Shown piece by piece: positions 12,434 through 24,690 of a stretch of 64,000 bases of DNA. How positions within the stretch are numbered: position 1 is the first letter of the stretch; every line of letters begins with the position of its first letter. Below the pieces are notes generated by a model. It worked only from the letters and a program-made list of their open reading frames with translations. It searched no databases and was not told where the DNA came from. Source of the DNA: Protula sp. h YS-2021 (Eukaryota; Annelida; Polychaeta; Sabellida; Serpulidae); NCBI GenBank assembly GCA_949752745.1, contig OX457029.1, positions 44,936,500 through 45,000,499 on the forward strand, in the 5' to 3' direction. The position numbers were made by a program, and so were the translations under genes.

Positions 12434-13959
12434 AAGTCTTTTAAAGTTTGACAACGCAATAATATTTTAATATTTTTGCTTGATTCAAGTAATCAATAGA
12501 TACTTGTCGTTTGTCCACAAAACCTTAAGCTTGCGAGTAATTTTACATAAAAAAGAATATTAACCGAATTCATTGTTTATGGTTTCAACTTGTAGGGAAA
12601 ACATGAAATTTCACCCACTATGACGAAAAAAAATGTGCGAAAATTTCTACCCAACCAAATCCCCCCTCCCCCAAAATATTCCAGACTTATGCAATGTACT
12701 GTAGATGCATTAATAAATGTAGATCTGCATAAGATATTCATTCAGACACGTGTTTAATAGATGAGTGTATGCTTGTGGGCGGATTGATAGATTTTCGCAC
12801 GGTCCCTTTGTGTTGACTAAGCTGGTTGTTAGAGTTATCTATTATTTTTGAAATTTCAGATAAACAATGCACTTATATCAAGATATAAGTCAGCACTCTT
12901 ATCAATAAAAGACAATTGCAAAAGATGGCCATTAAGCGGTGACAAGAGATAACACAAATTAGCCATTGACCAATAATTAGGTATTGTGTGGCTCGGCCCA
13001 GACAATGCTTTGACAGCTGAAGAATTTTTACGCCAGGACATGAAACACGAGACACACTTAGAAAAAAAAAACATACAGTTACAACATCCTCTTTTTTGGA
13101 AATGACATTGTCAACTGTTTTCTCACCTGATAAATAGGAAATCTTTTGTAAACAAAACAACCCCCAAAAATGTTCAAACAAAAGAATAAAACATTCAGCA
13201 CTTAACAGTGAATAAAGAAACAAGTCCAAAGACAGGAGATAATTTATCTCACTGCACCAAAACCTTTGCTCAATTCAACGCATTCATTTAATTACAGTAG
13301 AAAAGACCTTTCAGATTACATTTACGCATGTACAGAAGAAAAAACACCCCAACCACACAGAAATTATATTTAGAACAGTAATCGCTTTAGTTACGGAAGA
13401 AAACAGCCAGTTTTATTATCATACTAATAAAACTAAAGAAACCATTTTAATTTCTTCATTTATTACCTTTTCCTTTCTTACAAAGGGTGACAAAGCGAGA
13501 TATTTACACAACCAATATCAAAATTCCGTGATTTAATATTGATTTCTCTGTTCAGTTTGTTTTTGTCGTAAATTGAGCTAAAACATTCAATATAGGTTTA
13601 TCAGTCCCTTATCCCCCACCCCGCACCCTACCACACACATACACACGCACACACACACCTGCTTCTTCCCCACTGAAAAACCATACTTCTGAAGGATACA
13701 GCAACAGCACCGGTAACGAGGGTTCAGCTGTGATTTCTCCACAGGCACAACCTTAACATTGTACTTTTCAGATTCCAACATATTAATTGAGGTTGCATTG
13801 TTCCCACAGATGGTTTGACCAAAAGTTTGACCAAAAGTTTGACTAAAGCCACAGATATAATGGCAGTAAAATCATGGTATTTGGTGGAACCTACGCACGT
13901 GATCTACATCTGATGCATGTGTTTAAATCTGTCATTGTTTATGAAAAATTCGTCACAGA
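12434..13959. other. Gene-free stretch
   Basis: AT-rich, with a short CA run near 13,636-13,659. No splice-bounded coding segment recognised. Confidence 0.45.
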
Positions 13960-14249
13960 AGCGTCCATTCAGGGGAATTCTCAAATCTTTTTAAGTTATC
14001 AACATCTAGAACTACATATTAACAAGATTCATAAGCGGACATTTTTTTCTACAAAGAAGTTGATTGGAAAATATTAAGCAACACACTGGCACCTTACAAT
14101 CATAAGCGTCCATTCAGGGGAATTCTCAAATCTCTTTAAGTTATCAACATCTAGAACTACATATTAACAAGATTCATAAGCGGACATTTTTTTCTACAAA
14201 GAAGTTGATTGGAAAATATTAAGCAACACACTGGCACCTTACAATCATA
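13960..14249. repeat. 145-bp tandem duplication
   Basis: Two nearly identical 145-base units (13,960-14,104 and 14,105-14,249), each starting 'agcgtccattcaggggaatt' and ending 'ggcaccttacaatcata'. The near-identity suggests a recent event. Confidence 0.92.
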
Positions 14250-14305
14250 GGAGCTGTCCGAAAAAGTAAACATACCCGCACGTGCCTGAGACTAACAACC
14301 GCCGA

Positions 14306-14583
14306 GGAGCCACTTGGTATGAAATGTGTTACCATATGCCTGTCCAAAAAAACCGCGGGGAAAGGAGGGTAATTCTGAGGCCAGATGCAGTCCGCGCGGA
14401 GTACCAATTTCATTAAAAAGCGGAGAGGTAATTTTCATCAAGTACTTCGCGTTCCCACAAAAACGGGGGTTACTTCGCCGCGATGGGGGTAAAACAGGGG
14501 GGGGGGTGTTATTTCAAAATCAGCACTCCGCGTTTAAGGGTCGTTTTAAAAAGTCATGGACACGCACAGTAATCAGCTGGTAC
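14306..14583 (+). repeat. Dispersed repeat family B, copy 2
   Basis: Begins 'ggagccacttggtat' as does the copy at 29,157, and contains the ordered family blocks ending in 'aaaaagtcatggacacgca' and a C tract. Confidence 0.8.
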
Positions 14584-14970
14584 CCCCCCTCCCCCCCCCC
14601 CCCGGGTCAACAACGATCAACACGTATACGTCGAGATTTCAGTCCGGTGGCAATCCATCGAGGCATTTGATTGTCACTCATTATCACATCAACTGTTTCC
14701 ATGGCAATGCGCACCACCGTCCATATTGTTAGACACACTGCTATTGAGACATTTATGCCACAGTTTCTACTAATAGCAATAAATTACAAGATTGATCTCC
14801 ACAAGAACTGAGACAAAGCAATAGCCATCAGCTTCTTTGCAGCCAATTTCATTTCGATCGACCCCACCACACCCCACTCCAACCCCCCACCCCCCTACCC
14901 CACCACCACCACCACCAAAAGAGTATGAGTGGGGACAAGATGACAGTTTCTTCACAAATGTCACGCCATC

Positions 14971-15243
14971 TTATATAACTTCGGCACACCCTGTAGCACG
15001 AAGAATGAGTAGGATAAAAACGAGGCATCCACCACAGACTTGAATACCTCCTATAATCATAAATGCCCAGTCCAAGCTATTCGTCACCTCGAAGATGAAA
15101 GCTGTAACAAAAGGAAATAAAATCTGGTTATACACACATGTTTGCATTCACTGTTTTTCTTTTTTTCCTGTTGTAAAAGATATTATTATATGTAAATACA
15201 ATTTTATTAAGAAATGAACTGAAATACAAGAATTAGTATTATC

Positions 15244-15280
<37 letters not shown>

Positions 15281-17079
15281 AATTGATTGATCTGTGTTTG
15301 TTGATACCATTGCAATGAGATACGCAATACTTCTGTATGCTATTTTAAAACAGAAAAGCGCATTTAAAAGACCTATTTAGTTCCGACACACATCTGATTA
15401 CCTGCTAAAGGCCCGCTGTTGAGAACGCAGATTCCATTGATGAACATCTTGAAACCATAGGCTTTCGGTAGATTGGCTATTCCCAGCATATCTGTCACGA
15501 CCACGCTGCTATACGCACGAGACATGCCCGTACACAGTCCAAAGATTGACGTGTAAACGGCCAAAGGCCAAAAGTCATGCAGAAAGGACGACAATATGGA
15601 TGCAGTTCCGCAAATAGCCATTCCCACGCCATACACAACCAGTCTTTTTCTTCCCAAGAGCGTTCCTATCAAACCGGAAGTGAGCCTTCCTATGACGTCA
15701 GAGAAGCCCATGATAGACAACAGAATTTCTGGCCTGGGTGGTACGTGGCCTTGAGCGGTAAGAACATCGATGGAAGAATAAAACCAAAAGCGAATAATCC
15801 ATACGCAAATACATCGAGAACCATATTCGGATTTTTCCACAGCGAAAGATCTGTTAGATTTTTGAGAAAATCTTTCAGTTTCGAACGCTCGCTGCTTGTG
15901 ATACTGGCTTGTCCCAGACTCATTACACTTGAGATGATAACTTCCGAAACGCTCCGACTGATGGCGGACGGTCCTTGCCTCTGGTCCGGTGATTCGGGGA
16001 CAGATTCAACTTTCGGTTTCGGTTTCACAACAGGGCGAAAGAAACTGGCGAAGACAATGCCGTGAAGTGATAACGCAGCGATGATGACGAGTTCACCCCT
16101 CCATCCGTATTTCTTGATGAGATAACTGACGATCATTGGGTAGAGGAAAGCCCCAAATGGTGTACCGGCGTTGGCGAAGGCCACTGCTATGGCTCGCTTC
16201 TTAGTGAAGTAATGCTGCACGATGATAACAGCGGGGAAGAAAATCATGCTCATGCCAAGTCCTAAAACAGACAGAAACACGTGCATTCCATTTATAAATT
16301 GATAAATTCATTGTAATTATTATTATTATTATCTTTGCAAACAGTAGGAGTAGAACCAATGAAGGTAGGAGAGGCAGTACTAGTCGTAGTAAAAGTAATG
16401 GAGGTAGTAGTAGTATTAGTGGTAATAGCAACAGTATCAGCAGAAGTAGTAGTAGTAGTAGTAGTAGCAGTAGTAGCAACCACAATAGTAGTAGCAGTTG
16501 TTGTTGTGGTGGTAGCGGTAGTAATAGTAGTAGTACAGTGCAACCCCGGAATTAGGACCACCCGCGAGAGCGGCCAAAAGCGGTCTTAATTCCGGGCTTC
16601 TGGTTGCTGGGGCCACTTTGTGATTTATTTATAATTGCGTAATGTATCAAAGTTTGTGTTATTGGTCAGTGATGGGGTTGTGTTCATACTTTCGCACAGC
16701 TGAGTATTATTGGTTAGTGTTTATAACTTTCGGTATCGTCGTTTCTGTCCTGTGTGTGTTGTTATTTTAAACATGTTTTTCATGGTATGAACCTTAAAAA
16801 TAACATCTGGAGTTGGGATAAAAATTGATTTTTTTATTACACAAAAAAAAAAGTGGGCTTAATTCCGGGGTCTTTTGCGATTCGGCAGCGGGAAAAGTGG
16901 TTTTGGTCTAAATTCCGGGGTTTGTTTACTATAGAAACTAATGGAAAAATTCTGTTCCCGGAAAAAGTGGTCTTAATTGCGGGGTGGTCCTATCTCGGGG
17001 CCCCACTGTAGTAGTAGTAGTAGAAGTGGTAGTAGAAGTGGTAATAGTAGTAGTAGTACTATTAGTAGTAGTAGTAGTG

Positions 17080-17175
<96 letters not shown>

Positions 17176-20100
17176 CCGGTAGTAGTATGGTAAAAGCTGT
17201 GCACGAAAAGATTGTCTGGGAGCACTTATTGACAGTGCGGGCGCATCAATGGAGCATGCGCAATTTATCTTGTAAATCTTTGCCAAAATAAAATCAAAGT
17301 TGCACACGTCCTCAAACTGCTGCTGTAAATTGTTCATTCTTCAAAAATGGATTCTCTAGAGAAGAAACTTGCGAAAATGGAGAACCTTTTTTCAACACGT
17401 TGTACAAAGAACTTTATAAACAAAATAGGGTATTCAAAAAAAAATGGCGGTCCAGTGGACGTTTTGGGTCACAACAGTGCATTGAAATTAAATTTTCACA
17501 AAATAAACTCATTTTATTCAAACACAAAATAATGATATGTCCACAGAGTGTGTTGTACATTATCACAGAGAGTCAATAGGTCAGTTACCCCACCCCTGTG
17601 CCGCACACACTGTAAAGCTCTTCTGCGCGTGGACGTTATTAGCATGGTAACTGACATATTTCTACACCAGATTCACAGGTTAGCAAGGGCTAGTGTGTTT
17701 CAACAAAATATATCAGAAAGAATTTTTATCACTTGTTTTCATGAACAATCCTTTAAAATATGTTTTGTGAAAATTTGATTTCAATACATTCAGTCAAAAC
17801 AGTTTTGTGACCCAAAAAGTTCACCGAAGCGTTAGTTTTTGTTCGATACTTTAAAAGTGAGACAGCTTTAAGCAGGATACATCGTGTTGTTTGTATCAAG
17901 TCGACCACTTTCGTTTTATTCGTTTTCATACATATTACCCATTTTTTTCTCTCCCTCTCTTGGAAAACATACAGTAGTTTGTAATAAAATCTGAAGAAAC
18001 TTGAAGCTAATTCGTTGTCGCAAATAGAAAATACGAGTTGAATGTAAAAAGTGCAATTTCCTCTTTTTTCTTGTCATGAAAGCAGTTTGATCTTAGGAGA
18101 GGAGGGGGGGGGGGCGTGTCGGTTGGCAAGTGTCGGCGAGATCTATAATAATGGAACACTCATTTTTTCGGTACGTGTTGGAGTAATGAATATGCAGATT
18201 ATTAGTTCATTTGAATATTCACACTGTGGTTAGTAATAATTGAATCACAATATGCAAATGAAAACTGCCTATATTGATTTGTCAGCCTTCAGAGACACCT
18301 CGTAGCAAATGACATTGAAATCCGTTTTAACATTTATTGAGGTTTTTTAAAGTTTTTTTTCACCATTCATCCAATATCGGGGGGAAAGTCGCTCTTTTAT
18401 CACTAAATTTCGACTTTTGTCTTACTCTTGTTGTGACATGCTTCCAACGCCTATGGTGTAAGTCATGAGATAAACTAAGTCACTCGGCTCTATGCTTGTT
18501 AGCCCTCAGCCAATATTGGCTGAAGGCTACTGCTATCGGTCTATCCGTCCGTCCGCCTGTCTGTCCGTAAACTTTTTTTTTGTCCGAGCGATATCTCAAA
18601 AAGTATTCATCGCATCTTCACCAAACCTCACAGGAGAGAAGTATTTATAGTGTAAATGTGCAACGGGGGGTTCAATTTGTCTCTTGTCCGTCCGTCTGTC
18701 CGTCCGTCCGTCGCACTTTAAACTTTTTTCTTGTCTGGGCGATATCTCAAAAACTTTTTATTGGATCTTCACCAAACCTTACAGGAAGGAAGTATATATA
18801 GTGTAGATGCGCAAGGACTTACTGGACCACATGTGATGTAACCGCTATTGGCTGAGGGCTCTGCATCTCCGATACCTATGTTTGTGTTTGTGTGTTTAAT
18901 GAATTCTCATTATAAACATTCCAGCGGCACTCACCACACATAAAACCATAGAAGACATAGAGCATCCATATGTGGTGGGCGAACGCGGACACCATGAGGC
19001 CCGTGAATATTACCAGCGTACCACATATGGAGATCTTTCTCGCACCGTATGTTTGTACCAATGGGCCTGCGATCAAACCTGTAAACAAAGCAATGCCAAG
19101 ATTATATTTAGCCAAAAGCACACAAAATGTCACTCTTATTGTTGTTCTCTCTTTTTTTATCACACTGTTTACAAACGTATAAGAAAAATCGGTTGGATTT
19201 CAGTACATTTGACATTGTATATAGAAACTGGTTAAACGGATGAATTTCACTTGCGTCATCGTAAACTTCAGTGTGAAAAAACTCAATTTGGTGCAAAAAT
19301 GATCACTCAATATTCACTAAACAAATAAATAAATGGCCTATTTCAACAACGCAATGTCGTGTCACGCATCTTTTAAATGGAACAAATGTCAGCCTGTTTA
19401 AATATCGTCACCGACCACAATATAAAGTTACAGCATAGTTTCTGTTTCTTTTTTTTTTCTACGCTGAAAATCTGGATTTATTCCTATTAGGATTACAGGT
19501 ATCCAGACAGAAGGGCCTTGGACAAAAGGGCCTTGGACATAAGGTCCTTTCCCAAAACGGCCTTTCCCAAAAAGGCCTTTCCCAAAACGGCCCTAAATGA
19601 AAAGTTGGACAAAAGGGCCTTGAGAATTTTTTTCTAGGATTTTGAGTTTTAATTATTTAATAAAATATGTAATAAAGTAAAAAAGTAAAAAGAAAAAAAA
19701 AACAGGCTTCATTGTGTTTCTAAAGATAACTGCCTTGATGCTTTGTTTCAATTATTCCCATCACTCTCTTGAAATTTTCGAAGCACTGTGCCACAGGTTA
19801 ATCCCTGTTTGTACCAATCAGTGCCTTGATGTTTTACTCATTGTAAAGACTCTTTCAATTACTTCCCATCACTGTCTTTAGATGCCACAAAAGATAATCT
19901 CTGTCCTTTGTTTCGTTCCTCTGCACTGTGCTGTTTAAACACACGCGCTAAGCCGGATGCTGTTGGGGTGTCAGTGTCTTGCCGACATACGAGTTCTGAA
20001 TTTGAGGTCTTTATTTGAACTGTGACCAACAGCAATACATACAAGACACTGAGACACTGAGAAAAAAAATTGTCTCGATGAATCAGGCAATAAAATCAAT

Positions 20101-20957
20101 AAACTTTGTTTTTGGAGTTGTTATTTTATTACACAGAAAAATAAAAAAAAATTGAGGACCATATCCAAAAAAAATTTCTTAAGGCCCTTTTGTCCAACTT
20201 TTCATTTAGGGCCGTTTTGGGAAAGGCCGTTTTGGAAAAGGCCCTTTTGGGAAAGGCCCTTATGTCCAAGGCCCTTTTGTCCAGGGCCCTTCTGTCCCGG
20301 ATTCGGATTACCACATGGAAGGGGGGTACATTTAAGCCTCTTGTTTACTACAGAACCGACCATTTAAACAAACTCAAAAGTCGCACTTTATTTATCTTCA
20401 ACACGCATTTAAAAAGCTCATAAAATGATCACCTCCAGTAAACCAAATGCTCATTTGCATAGAGCACGCCCAGGCTGTGGTTACTCTATCCGCGCCCAAG
20501 GCTTCTAAAAACTGCGGGTACATGAGTCCCTGGACGTAGGCAATGCCACCAGTCAGGGCCTGCATGCAGAACGAGGCGATCACAACCACCCACCCGAAGC
20601 CCCCATCTGGTATATGTGACGTGTCATTGAGATCATCCGATTCAGAGACATCTGGCGGTAGAAAATCCTCCTCGTCGCTTGTGTCTGAATCCGCCGTCAC
20701 GATCTGTTTGCTGCCACGCTGATGATCCCGCTTTGTTGGCAGCATAGGGGAGTCCACAAAAGACACGATACTACTGGATTTGATGTATCGATCGTGTGAA
20801 AGATGGTTGGGCAGAGCAGTGGTTCTTTTGTGGTGTGATTTCTCGCTGCCCAGTGTGGGCGCGCTGCCCAGAAGAGGTGCTGCGTTTGGTTCACCGTTAA
20901 GTAAAATGATAGGGAGGTTGCCATTGGTAATCGCCCCATTTGTTTTAGCTCCGTTAA
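14971..20957 (-). CDS. Monocarboxylate transporter-like (SLC16 family) gene
   Basis: Plasma-membrane 12-helix major-facilitator carrier for monocarboxylates or related solutes. Four minus-strand exons fit with GT-AG borders, all in phase 1: 20433-20957, 18935-19078, 15402-16261 and 14971-15101 (stop TAA). The first listed exon opens at an acceptor (TTTCAG), so at least one upstream exon is missing. After an acidic hydrophilic N-terminus comes PDGGFGWVVVIASF, the family signature of the first helix. It is followed by helices with 'GPLVQTYGARK', 'NAGTPFGAFLYP' and 'GRLTSGLIG', with a charged central loop between the two halves. The third exon is 860 bases although phase demands a multiple of three. 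Its reading frame shifts between about 15,725 and 15,765, where 'FGFILPSMFLPL' in one frame gives way to 'EILLSIMGFSDVIGRL' in another. This is either a sequencing or assembly error or a disabling mutation. The specific substrate cannot be told from sequence. Confidence 0.88.
16320..16534. repeat. (TAG)n/(GTA)n-rich microsatellite
   Basis: Trinucleotide-rich, imperfect, in the intron of the transporter gene. It continues at 17,009-17,196 after the inserted element, which shows the insertion landed in the microsatellite. Confidence 0.85.
16536..17008. mobile_element. Pogo/Tigger-like non-autonomous DNA transposon
   Basis: 473-bp segment bounded by inverted ends CAGTGCAACCCCG...and (reverse) CAGTGGGGCCCCG, each followed by 'ATAGGACCACCC'-type sequence and flanked by TA on both sides. 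CAGTG ends with a TA duplication are typical of pogo/Tigger-type elements. There is no transposase frame. Internal 'ggtcttaattccggg' motifs recur three times. It sits inside a TAG microsatellite within the transporter intron. Confidence 0.75.
17009..17196. repeat. (TAG)n microsatellite
   Basis: Long, almost pure TAG run; source of spurious poly-Ser, poly-Val, poly-Thr and poly-Tyr frames on both strands. Confidence 0.95.
18501..18860. mobile_element. Short inverted-terminal element in transporter intron
   Basis: Both ends carry perfect inverted AGCCCTCAGCCAATA. The left end forms a larger palindrome (agccctcagccaatattggctgaaggct). The interior is two diverged copies of a block with 'tgtccgtccgt', 'gcgatatctcaaaaa' and 'tcttcaccaaacct'. 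Non-coding. Target duplication not clear. Confidence 0.7.
19497..20304. mobile_element. Long-TIR foldback element, 808 bp
   Basis: Ends are long inverted repeats (about 130 bp) made of reiterated 'gggccttttgg'/'aaaggcc' phrases, starting 'tatccagacagaagggcc' and mirrored as 'ggcccttctgtcccggat'. Flanked by the direct repeat GGATTAC on both sides. The interior has no recognisable transposase. It lies in the intron between the first two listed exons of the transporter gene. A 172-bp relative lies at 33,841. Confidence 0.8.
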
Positions 20958-21140
20958 CTGAAACCAAAAAAAAAATACAGATGATCGATTTTTATCTACA
21001 GAAAGTGTAAAATAAACATATATTTTTTAATCGCAATCAGTGTTGTGACGTCGAAGGCCGCCGCCTAAAGCCACTAGAGGACTCACACAAGCATGCAGGA
21101 GGTTACAATTCCTGGTGCTCTCCATAAACGATCTTGTATT

Positions 21141-21668
21141 AACTAGAAGCTCATTCCGCTAGCGAAATGTTTAACACTTGACAAAAAATGAAAACACAAA
21201 AATACTTCCTTCAATGGGTTATTTCTTGAATAATATATTGTAAACAACACAGCTTGAATACGTCTTATAAGCCGAGTAGTGTTTGGTTGTTGTTGACTTA
21301 AAGTTTTTATTGACTGATCAGGCATACGCCTTGTTATCTATTTACGCAGTGAGAGCTCGCACAAAGCTCACTGAGAAACTGTGTATTCTGTGCTGTCGTT
21401 AAATGCTACGCATTTATTTGCAAAAAATACACTCTTTTCACATGGAGTTTTAACAAAGAAAACGAAATCAAAGACGAAAATAAAAAGTGCACATGTTCAG
21501 ATCAAGCTCTTCATAAGTCCCAAGTTTCATGGTCGTAGGGCCCATAGTGTCAGAGAAGAAGAAGACACAAAAAAATCGGAAAAACTGTCAAAAAGAGAAA
21601 AAAAAGGAGGAATTTTGCTAGCACAAATTCATATAACCCTTGCAAACCAAAGGCTTGTCAAGTGTTTA
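21141..21668 (+). repeat. Dispersed repeat family A, copy 2
   Basis: Full-length copy from 'aactagaagctcattccgct' to 'aaaggcttgtcaagtgtt'. Matches copies 3 and 5 closely throughout. Confidence 0.9.
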
Positions 21669-24480
21669 TAAGCCAGTTCACTGTTCCTCTCTTTTAAGAG
21701 TACTATTTTTGAGGAATCCAAAGTGGCTCTGCGCAGTAAAAAGATACATTATAAACAACAGACCGGACCTCCGTAGAGGTTGGCTGTTGGACAACAACGG
21801 GAAAACGTGCAAAACTTCTGTGGGGGTGGGGAGTGGAGACATAACGAAACAAGGAAAATACATTAAAAGTTAATGACGTACCTATGAAGTTTCAAAAGTT
21901 AATTGGAATGAGGGAAAATTTATTCATGAGATTATTATAATGAGTTTCTAACACAAAAAGAGCGTAATATCTATTTTAGAGTGATTTTGATATTTTTTTC
22001 TATTGATTTATGTGGCACTGCGTTTCCCTGCTTCTATGTTTATCCTAAAAAAACTCGAGTCCTGTTTTTTTTCGTAAATCTCGCAGACAAAACTGTGAAT
22101 CGGCTTATAGTTATAACAAATAAGCCACAGCGTCACACGTCATAGTTACGATCAACGACGTCCGCTGTTCCAACACGGATATTCGCCCAGTTGCTCGTTG
22201 GGAATATTTATTCCTTCCAGACAACAGGGATCGACAAGGGTAGCCCATCAAACCAATATATAAATACCTGAACAAAAATTCACAAGATATGAGAATAACC
22301 TAGTGAAAAAATAAACAAAAAGACTAAAATAGTTTCTGTGCTGTTTACATACAGAAATGTTATTGTGTCAGAAATTCAGGCCAAAGCTTATTTCACACGT
22401 GGCATCGTGTTGTGGACTTCGTTTAAATTCGTGGGCGACTTTCGAAGCGATTTTTGGTACCCTGAAGTTGACAAACATTCCATGACATTAACATTCCTTC
22501 TTTTGAAAAGAAACCTGTTGATGTGATAAGGACAACAAATGCTCGAAGGTTCAAGTCTTGGGAGTAACATCACTTGAAAAAAACTCACACGGGCGTTTCT
22601 ATTGTATTACAGATAGGATTGTACATCGTTAGATAAGTGACCTTTTTCAACCGAAATGTACTGATACTATCTGAGAAGTATGTCAACAGGAACGCACTCT
22701 GCTCAAATACGTGAGTGTTTGTCCTGCATTGCGGGCCCTGGACTAGGTTTTATCTCGTTTCTTCAGCGTTATATTTAATCACCATCACACAGCTTGTAAT
22801 AACGACTTGTATTTAATGTATTCAGTCATGAATGCTCCATTTTCCCGTTATTTCAACAATAAAAAAAACAACAAAAAAACAGTATTTTCTAACAAAAATA
22901 TCTTGCCCTTTTCAAACGTCGTATTTTAGTTTTCAAGAGAAAAATAGGAAAATCCCTATACTGTCGGATCCCTGGGATTGCGGGATTGCAATGCCACGCC
23001 CTTCCTACATCCGGTCAAGGCAAAAAAAAAAACCTTATCTGGGAGCAAAAATCACAACAAACTCCATTAAACCCGAACCTCACCGCAGCTCTCCCCCCCC
23101 CCCCCCCTCCATCCCAAGATGTTGGACTTTTTCTAAAGAAATTCTGCAAGAACTCCAGATCTCAAGCACTATCCCTTCGAAAGATAATCATATCTTCACC
23201 TGACACTTTGAAATTGTCATCAGGTGTGAGCGTAATGTTTGTCAGACATACCAGTGGTATAAAATACACAAGGGTTTTTTTTTTCTTGTGAAACTTCACA
23301 CAACATAATCTCGTTAAAACGACAATGTGTGCTCATATGTTGCAATATTAAAATAGTAATCTAATACATGGCATATTTATCTTCTTCTTTAACTCTACGC
23401 GAAACATGAGCCTGATAAAACGTGCGTTCGATCAGCACGTAAGCAGAACGTTTTGGACATTACTTCTGCTTAATGGCTTAATTACAATGAATAAAAGCCC
23501 CATGTGAATGCAATAAATTGAGATAGCTTGTCACACAACATGTTCTGAAACTGTGTCACGACCTGCCGGGCTTAGCCCTATTTCAGACCCTCTTGATATA
23601 TTCTGGTAAACAATAGATTGCATAAAGACACTTAAACGAAATTTACTTCGGGTTCTGGAAGGTATTTAAATAGGATGCAGTAATAAAGAGGTGATGCAGA
23701 AAGATGGCACAGTGCAACAGGGAATACAGGAGTACCGAGGGTAAAACAGCACCACCCCCTATCCCCGCCCCCCCCCCCAAATAGTAAAAACACTTCTAGC
23801 ATTCAAAGGAAAGGATAGATCCCACACCTTCGTCAAGAAAAACCTAGACCCAAACATGTATTTTAGCTCATGTCTTCCTAAAAATATAACTATATAAGTA
23901 TATAAAAATACATCAAGTGAAATTTCTAATTTTGATATTCCCAGGCACCAAGTTTGGGTTTATAAATGGAGCAAGACTGCCTTTAAGTGCGGAATAGCTT
24001 TCATGTTTTTCATTCAGATTTTACATCTTTATCAAACAGTAAAATGTCCGTAGAGATTTTGAAGGCAATGAAAATGATTGCCGACTTTATTGTTATTATA
24101 GGGGGCTATGATGTAGTCATATGCAGTCATGTGCCTCTAAACCAAAGAAAAAGCCTCAAAGTCGAAACCATTTTTTTCTAAAAATGTTACTGACTGGGAG
24201 TAAAAAGGTGTATTGCCAGTGGCACACCACATACCGCTACCACCCCTACCACCCCCCCCCCCTACTAACCCTCCCCCCCCCCCCCATTTATCATATACAG
24301 AGGAATTTCGGAAATAGGACCGCCAATGTAAATGAATTAAAATGGTCCCATTTCCCGACTGGTCTTTATGTGATGTTTGTGGGGCTCTTAATAATGGAAG
24401 GCTCCAAGAGCAGGACTAAAAGTTGTCCCATTTGTGAGATGGTCTCATTTGAGGGATGGCCCTGTATCGGGATTTTGAGG
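21669..24480. other. Gene-free stretch with C tracts
   Basis: No coding exon recognised. C runs at 23,093-23,107, 23,760-23,778 and 24,249-24,286. From 24,296 to about 24,475 there are 'gaaataggaccgcc' and 'ggtcccatttcc' phrases like those of the pogo-type element at 16,536, perhaps a decayed relative. Confidence 0.45.
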
Positions 24481-24690
24481 CCGAACGATGCCCGGGCGGA
24501 GTGCCAATTTCGTTAAAAAGTGAAGCAATTTTCATTCAGTACCCCTGTTTCCCTCAAGTTTGGCACTTCTGAATTCCACTCCGCGTTGGGTAAAACAAGG
24601 GTGGCGTTATTCCAAAATTAGTACTCCGCGTTTAGGGGTCGCTTTAAAAAGTCATGGACACGCATAGTAGCCAGTTAGTGCATGAGTGCC
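24481..24690 (+). repeat. Dispersed repeat family B, copy 3
   Basis: Contains 'cggagtgccaatttcgtta', 'attttcattcagtacc', 'ttagtactccgcgttta' and 'aaaaagtcatggacacgca' in family order, ending before a C tract. Confidence 0.8.

Noticed and set aside
16938..17337. Long Ser-, Val-, Thr- and Tyr-rich reading frames
   Set aside because: They are translations of the TAG microsatellite on both strands.
20433..20967. Start of the transporter at 20,967
   Set aside because: The codon there is TTG and lies in the polypyrimidine/AG of a splice acceptor; the true start is in an upstream exon.
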